The notes under the pieces were generated by a model. It saw only the letters and a list, made by a program, of their open reading frames with translations, was not told the DNA's origin and did not search any database. The translations under genes were made by a program, and so were the position numbers. Shown here in pieces: positions 57,449 through 64,000 of a stretch of DNA of 64,000 nucleotides. Position 1 is the first letter of the stretch, and each line of letters starts with the position of its first letter. This DNA is from Xiphias gladius (taxonomy: Eukaryota > Chordata > Actinopteri > Istiophoriformes > Xiphiidae). The stretch covers positions 8,942,001-9,006,000 of the forward strand of contig NC_053416.1 in assembly GCF_016859285.1 (NCBI RefSeq). The letters run 5' to 3'.

Positions 57449-60194
57449 CTGCCTCCTGTCTACACCTCAGAACATTATTATGCTCCGTACCTCTGAGCGT
57501 CTGTGCGCCGAAAAGGAAGGTGAGAATTCAGCAGCTTCAGCAAGAGCGAGTGGTGTCATTAATGATGCTAATATTTGAAAACACTGGACCAAACTCGCCC
57601 TTTTACAGCAGTCAGTTCTTACCTTTTAACAGTGTAGTGTAGTGTAGCGTAGCGTAGGCAAACTTTTCTTTTGTTTAGTCTCTCCACCAGACAGGTAGTG
57701 TTACTAGATTGGCTGGTTTCTAGATGATTTTAGATCAGTAGGTAGACAATAGCAATGAAAATATCTCAAATTTAACATAATGGGGCTGTTCTGGAGGTGA
57801 TATACTAATCCAAAGAAACTCTTATTTGCACAGTGCTTACTCTGTGTTGATACATCTATGCCAGTATAATAGAAAAGTGGATTTAGGCCAAGTCCAATCT
57901 GGGACCGCTGAAGTGGACCAGCAGTAAGATAGTTGGATATGAAGGTTTTAACGTCACTGGAATGAAACAAACGCTGCATATCTGAGAAGCTCTTCTCGGA
58001 GAGAAGTGAAGAATGTGCGCAGCAAAAATAGTTTCTTTGCACGAGGGAGTTTGGTATCGTGTCAGGAGGTTCTAGCTCTGCGAAGAGGCTGTAAGACGGA
58101 CTTTATGTATACAGGGGGTTTGTTGTAGAAATTTGATAATGGTGACATATTTTCCCATCCTCTCCTCTGTTTATCTGCTGTATGTCAGAGATGAGGATTT
58201 ATGTGTCAGCTACACTGTCAAAACTCGAGCTCATCGAGAGCACTGGTTATATTTTTATGCCAACATAATCTATGAATCTATGAAAACCCATCTGAAATGC
58301 TCTAATGCAGTGTTGTCACAATCTGTTTCCTGAATATCTCAGGTTACAATTGGATATGCTACTCATTATACTCTTATAATATTCCTCCGTCTGTCTGGCA
58401 GTAAGCTGTGGTAATGTTGTTGTGTTGGTCCAATCAGTGTTTTGATGAAACATGTTTTACTGATTTATTATCTGTATCTCACTTATCTTTACAACTAAGG
58501 CGCAAGGCTATATGGGTATCTCATAAATATATGCTGCAAAAATGTACGTTGTTATCTAATAGTAATAGTGTTAATGTCATTTTCTGTTTCCATGGGTTTG
58601 AACAGTACAGTCCAGTAGTGAAACTGCCATCTGTATGAATAAGCAGGGTGTTGTAAATTTGTATTTGCCTCTTTTGTCAAGAGCTCCTTTTCCATTTCTG
58701 TAAAACTTGATAAAAACATTTTATTCTACGACAATTACTAGCAGACTTTAGATTGGCAGCTGGGTTGCCAGTTCTGTGTGAATTTCCTCACAAGAAAGCT
58801 CAACGCAAGAGGGTGTATCCCTTCATGATGCTAGACGTTTACTACAATCAGCGTTTTGTGTTCGTTTGATGTGAATATATAAGTCTAAAAGGCTTTAAAT
58901 GATCAGAATTAAGTTGAGTGAAACTCTCCTTATTTAATTATTTTTATAAAGCTCCAGTTAGCGGAGAATCACCCGTTTGTCCTCCTCAACCACAGCACAG
59001 ATGTGTCTTGTTGCACAATATGGATAGATTGTATGGGGGGTTAGTTGCGTAGTGCTGATATTTAAATGCAGGTCCTGCTTCAGCTTCTGTGGTGTTACAG
59101 TGGGACAAGAGTATGTCGAAGAGGAACTCTGTGTCAACAACATAGAAAAGTGAATTTATTCAGTAACATTGAAAAGCGGTTTGAAGACTGTAACCATCTG
59201 TTCAGGATTGCATATTGTTTTACTGTGAGCATGCCTTTTCTCTTGTCATCAGGTTTGACTTTGCTATGCTATAAGCGTCTCAGTTTGTTGAACATGTTCC
59301 CACAATAGTGACACAAGATTCTAAATAATGGCATATATAAATTTTAAATGTGTGCAAGATACATAGAGGTGATTATATATTATTGAAAATGTACAAACTG
59401 ATATTATACAATAAAATATGGAAAAATCTGCAAAAATCTTTTTTTCCGTCTGATTCTTGAAAATGCAACAAGTTTAGGAAATGACGGCTCAAAAGGGATG
59501 TGGTGACTTTCTCACAAAACAAATTGCAGTCTGACTCAGCAAGAGATTTGAAGGAGCTTTAGTATAAGAATCTGATTTATTCACAACATGACAACGAACA
59601 ATATTCAGGAGATTGAAAGTGAAGCATTCAAGTGTTAGCAGTATTAAACAAATGCATGGCTCATTCAGAATCAGTTATATTTTATACTTAAATTACATTA
59701 GCCAAAGATTGAAAGTACTGTATGTGTTCCCAGGAGCTCTGCTTGCAGTAATAATTTGTGTCTGATATGGTTTCTCAACAGAAAGTTCAATTACCAAGTA
59801 AAACATTCTTCAAATGACGTCTGCTCCCTCGTCAATTAAAAATCCAGAATCCAAATATTGTTCATTTCAAAAGTGTAACTGATGGACACAAGATGTCTCC
59901 TACTTCAAGGAAAAGTTCATTCTGTATTTGTGTGTGTTTGTTTTGCACTGATCACAAAATCCTGCTGGTAAGTAAACGTCTTAAACTCCGATTTAAAGTG
60001 AGCAGAGAGAAACTTTTCCCCCTTCAGCAGATCAATGTGAAAACAGTCTAGTATGAAACTGCACTTACTTCATTTTGCACAGTGAGGTTCAATCGAGGAC
60101 AACCAGGTGACAAAAAGCAAAACACATTTTTGATTGGAAGGGGGGGACTACATTGCGTCAGAATGAATGTACTGAGTGCAAAGTCATCACTGTT
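57449..60194. other. Convergent region: ABHD11 3' UTR side and BICDL2-like 3' UTR side
   Basis: Contains a GTGTA/GCGTA pentamer repeat at about 57629-57657. Plus-strand AATAAA lies at about 59411 (ABHD11 side). Minus-strand AATAAA lies at about 59576 (BICDL2 side, about 620 bases past its stop). No gene seen. Confidence 0.45.
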
Positions 60195-63100
60195 TCAATC
60201 AAGTGATACGACCTGGAAGCCGTCATCGTCCTTGCCCCACTCTGAAGCCTGACCCGCTGCATCCTCTCCTTGACAAGGGCTCCTTCCCCTCCTCAGCCTG
60301 TCCCTCCAGTTGCGCTGGGTGCTGGCTGAAGATGGCGTGCTGGGAGTTGGAGCAGCAGAGACCGCAGCTCTGGAGATGAAGATCTGGTTTGAGTTGGTCG
60401 CAGGCGGGGTGGGTGTAGACAAAGGGAAAGTGGACGGCCGCTGGATGGGTGGTCGGTTGTTTCTCCTCAGGATGCCCAGGCGCGAGGGCTTCTTCTGGAT
60501 CTGCTCTGCCTGCTGCTGACTCTGCAGCTGCTGCTGGAGAATCAGCTGAACATCGTCCTGTGGCAAGTCAAGGAAAACAAACAGGATGTCAGAACACAAG
60601 AAATACTGACTTTAAAAAGAAAAGTAATCAAACCTACAAAAGGTGATAGGTGATAGGAAATGTGGGAAAGAGTCAGAGTGTGTATGTTATATTTCTCTTT
60701 TTCATGGCTGCTTACAGCACTGGAAGTACACTGAGTACCACTGGTGAATAAGGGATTATTAGGGGGACATAAGGGTGTTCAGAAAATGGGGAGAGTGATG
60801 TATTTTTTCTTTTTTGCTGAAGGGAGGGATGCCCGACCTTTTTGGGAGGCCAGAGGAGGGTCGTTTAATTTTTACTCACCCCAAATATATGTGTCAGCCA
60901 GATGAATTTAAAAGGATCAAAATGTCACGAATGATGGGTTCAGTGGGCACAGTTGGTCATAAAGCTGCCCTTTATTATACATAGAGGACAACAAACCTGT
61001 CGCCGTTTGGGGGGCTTCATTTTTCACATCACAGTTGACTAGCTAAAAGGACCAATATGTCAGTTGTGAGAAAATAGAATAACAGTATGTTTATGAATTA
61101 TGTATAATAGTGATTCAATGTTTTTTAGTCTTCATCATAACAGAAAGATTAAAAATTAGAATTTGAGTTTACCCTTTTATGAAATATCTCTTTATTCTAA
61201 AATAGACAGTGGCTGAAATATTCATAGTTTTAAGTTTGCAATAAATTTGGAAACTGCTAATTACACCTCTAGTGTATGTTTGGTAACTAATGTGAGAATT
61301 ATTATTCCACTAATTTATTGGGGTTTACATTAGATTTTGGCATCTCACATTCTTTATGCTTTGCCTTTTTTAGTTAGTAATGGTGAAACAAGTTGTACCA
61401 ACTCAGTACTATATTTTAAAATACTGGAGGAGTTGCAGTTGTTTAAGGGGAGGGCTCAAAGAAAATGTTAAATATTAATAAAGGCTGGGGAGGGCCTTGC
61501 TTTCTTATAAAGTGAAATATAAGATTCAACCCCCCTTCCCAATAATTACAGTCCCTAGGCTTAACCTGTCAATATAGCAATCTATGAAAGAAGGAAAAAA
61601 GAAAATGGTATGAATAAAGGACTCTAAGTGGTATGAGGCACCAAGAGAAGAGGGTCTATAAACTACAAACAAGTTACAGCAAAGACAAATATTAAGAAAA
61701 ATGGACCAAATGAGGGTACTACACCCAACAAAATCCAACCTTTTTAATATTTTTGAACACTTAAGTAATAGGGTGAGGGAAAAGTTTCATATTATTGACA
61801 TTTGGTCAAATTTAGAGCATCACGGCAGACTGGGACACTGAACATAATACTTTTCTCTTTGCGGTAGTTTAGGTGAAATCAGTTTGGATTTTGAGCTCAC
61901 CACCGAGGCAGACTCTGCCGCACTCACCAGTAAACTTGCAAGGTGCAGTGTAGTTTCGGTTTAAGGCTGGAGCCAGGCACTCATCAGATGAACACATGGG
62001 CCTGAGGCCAAAACACTCTGGCAGGATACCAGCTGGCACTAACGTTATTATTTACACTGCATGTGCTGAATGTGATGTGTGTCAGTTGTAATTGTAGATT
62101 GTGTTGTGTGTGCATGTTACGGATGAAAATGCTCTGAGTTCCGAAAGTAACATGTACTCGGCATTAATTAGGTGTGTGTTTTTTTCCTGTGTGGGTGTCC
62201 TACTTTTCTAGACATCTCTGAATGAGTCCCTGTTCAAACTTTCCCATCATCTCTAGCTTGCTCGGTATCACACCACGTTTCCATCGAGAGTTTAGCTCTG
62301 CATTTGCACAGTGGGCACCGCCTCCCCCGTTTCACTTTATTCACATTTTTGTTTCGTCTCTGTTAAAGATTATATTCGTCTCAGGTTTACCTTCCAGGCC
62401 TCGAGCTCCAGCGACAGCTCCAGCCGTTTCTGTACGGCCTCCAGCAACTGGTTGTTCAGTGACATCATCTCCGTCTTACTCCGCAGCAGCTCGGCCTCCA
62501 TCGCCTTCTTCCTGCACAGCGGAACAGAAAGAATGACACATTCTCCAAAATAGTCTGTGTCTTCAAACTTCCGTTTTTTCCTGAAATCTAATAAGGAGAT
62601 GAGTGTGTGTACCCACTTCTCTATGGCCTCATCTCTGTCCCACAGTGCCTGCTGCAGAATAGCACTGTCCTCTGCTCCTTTTCCTTTACCAGATTTGGAC
62701 TCCTGAATAGACAAGCAAGCAGAGGAGGCAGGCCGTGTTTTATTCGCTTCCTTTAACCTCACTGACTTCTCTCTGTCTTTCCTGTCTTTTTGCCAGGATT
62801 CAAATCTAATCTCACCGTCGTTCGCACACCTTGTGACTTTTTCTAAACTCCTGACTAACGTACAGCAAAATAACAGAAAGAATAAGACCACTGATTAACT
62901 GATACGGTAACTTGTAAACTTGTCAGACCACATTTCTCCACCCAGGTGTTAAGACCTGGGTGGAGAAATGAATGGTCTTTTCAAGGAAACAATGAGGAAG
63001 ATGCTTCATCTGAAGGGCACAGATGCCTTTCGCATGAGAATTAAAATCGACATATAGGCCCCAAGGCTCATTTGCTGGCATGCAAAAAGTATATTCATGG

Positions 63101-63645
63101 TCAGAAGCTGACAGTTTCTACATCTAAATAATGTGCTCCCTTTGTCACCTGCCCTGTTTAGTGCAAAGCAAACATACCTCTGAGTAACATGACCACTTCA
63201 ATCAACTCAAACTGAGAGTGCAAGAAATTCTGAGGGTGAGGAGCTCCATTTGAGTGCACATGGCCGTCGCCTTCACCTGTGTGGTGTGGCTGATTGCCAG
63301 TATACGGGCCACATTCTGCAGCTGGGCCAGGGCAGTGTCAAGGCGGTTTTCCCCATGAGAGGGTTCAGGTGGGCTGGACTCAGGCTCCGTCAGCGGGTGC
63401 AGCAGCCGCAGAACGGACAGGACCTCCTCTGTTACCTGGGACAGAAATGAATAGAAGGAAATTATAATAAACCCGCAGGGTTCTGCAGATGTAAACTATG
63501 TACTAGCACTGTGTGTGACATTTACCCTCTCTCTGTGTTGGCTCCAGCCTGGTCCATCGCTGCTCTCCTGCAGTTTGTCCACCTGGGCCTTAAGCTTGAT
63601 ACTTCGTCTCCGAGATAGCTCCACTTCTCTGCGCACTTCATTAAG
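60195..63645 (-). CDS. bicdl2: BICDL2-like Bicaudal-D-related adaptor, C-terminal five exons (partial, 282 aa)
   Basis: Exons on the minus strand: 63645-63526, 63435-63277, 62702-62617, 62511-62391 and 60557-60195. All have AG/GT borders and consistent phases. The encoded segment runs LNEVRREVELSRRRSIKLKA, then VTEEVLSVLRLLHPL, LDTALAQLQNVARILAI, ALWDRDEAIEKKKAMEAELL, MMSLNNQLLEAVQKRLELSL, LEAWKDDVQLILQQQL, and a Pro/Ser/Thr-rich end DDDGFQVVSLD. The heptad-rich part is coiled coil and the LLEAVQKRLELSLELEAW block is typical of the BICD-related family. Those proteins link Rab6/Rab13 vesicles to dynein and kinesin. The 5' exons lie beyond the right edge. BICDL2 over BICDL1 is favoured because human BICDL2 neighbours CLDN6/CLDN9; this is an inference from position. 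Confidence 0.8.
60558..62390. other. Long intron of the BICDL2-like gene
   Basis: No embedded gene recognised; AT-rich. Confidence 0.5.
62931..62970. repeat. Perfect 17-base inverted repeat in a BICDL2 intron
   Basis: Arms 62931-62947 and 62954-62970 pair perfectly around the loop GTTAAG. It lies between the exon at 62617-62702 and the exon at 63277-63435. Confidence 0.95.
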
Positions 63646-64000
63646 CTGCACGCAATGTTAAATCACATCAGTGCATTTTAACAAGGCACGCTATCACTTT
63701 CTGCTGCGCAGATAATTGCAGGCCCACACACAGAAACTACCACCTCATGACATTTTATGCAATGTAAATAGAAACTGCTAATCTAGATGTCTGGGTGAAA
63801 CTGTGGACAAGAAATCCAGTCGTACCGGCTGAGGTGTTATTCAGCACTTAAAAACACTGCAAATATGCATTCAAAGAAACACACTCAAAGACCAACCAAG
63901 ATAACATAAAGCATGAGGCACAAAACATTCTCCACTAACGTTGTTTCCATGTTTACGCTCACAATCACAAATCAAGTCCTGTCATCGTCATGTGATAAGT
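63646..64000. other. BICDL2-like intron running off the window
   Basis: No further exon with family similarity or a consistent splice pair was seen. Confidence 0.5.

Noticed and set aside
1-64000. CRISPR arrays, operons, riboswitches, tRNA or rRNA genes
   Set aside because: The window is eukaryotic; no repeat-spacer array was seen, nor any cloverleaf or rRNA sequence that I could recognise by eye.
1-64000. A wholly new molecular system
   Set aside because: The genes belong to known families in a known neighbourhood; the novel points are variants, losses and the palindromes, not a new pathway.

Overview
This window looks like ray-finned fish (teleost) nuclear DNA. It has spliced genes with GT-AG introns, many (CA)n microsatellites, and scattered Tc1/mariner, hAT-like and LINE fragments of families widespread in bony fish. 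The core is a tandem claudin cluster: nine intronless genes that look intact, plus one broken multi-exon claudin.

Layout. 1-4 kb: no gene, apart from an old transposon-like relic on the minus strand. 4.4-6.6 kb: remains of a METTL27 (WBSCR27) methyltransferase gene that appear to lack the exon for the SAM-binding motif. 9.7-30 kb: claudins on the minus strand at 9.7, 13.4, 20.1, 22.4, 27.2 and 29.4 kb, one on the plus strand at 24.8 kb, and a claudin pseudogene at 16.1-18.9 kb. 30-36.9 kb: non-coding DNA with a striking pair of perfect hairpins. 36.9 and 41.9 kb: two plus-strand claudins. 42.6-51.7 kb: non-coding DNA, microsatellites and a deleted Tc1-like element. 51.9-57.4 kb: a complete six-exon ABHD11 gene. 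60.2-63.6 kb: the last five exons of a minus-strand BICDL2-like gene that continues past the right edge.

How they fit together. The order METTL27 - claudins - ABHD11 matches the human Williams-Beuren region (METTL27-CLDN4-CLDN3-ABHD11). A BICDL2-like gene next door matches human 16p13.3, where BICDL2 lies near CLDN6/CLDN9. The window therefore looks like a combined CLDN3/4/6/9-type locus expanded in fish. The claudins are four-pass tight-junction proteins that set paracellular permeability in epithelia. They differ mainly in the second extracellular loop and the cytoplasmic tail; one has a very long repetitive tail and one has almost none. The flanking genes (mitochondrial hydrolase, motor adaptor) are linked by position, not by a shared pathway.

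All homology statements come from reading the translations by eye; exact paralogue names (cldn numbering in fish) cannot be settled without a phylogeny, so claudin symbols are left blank.
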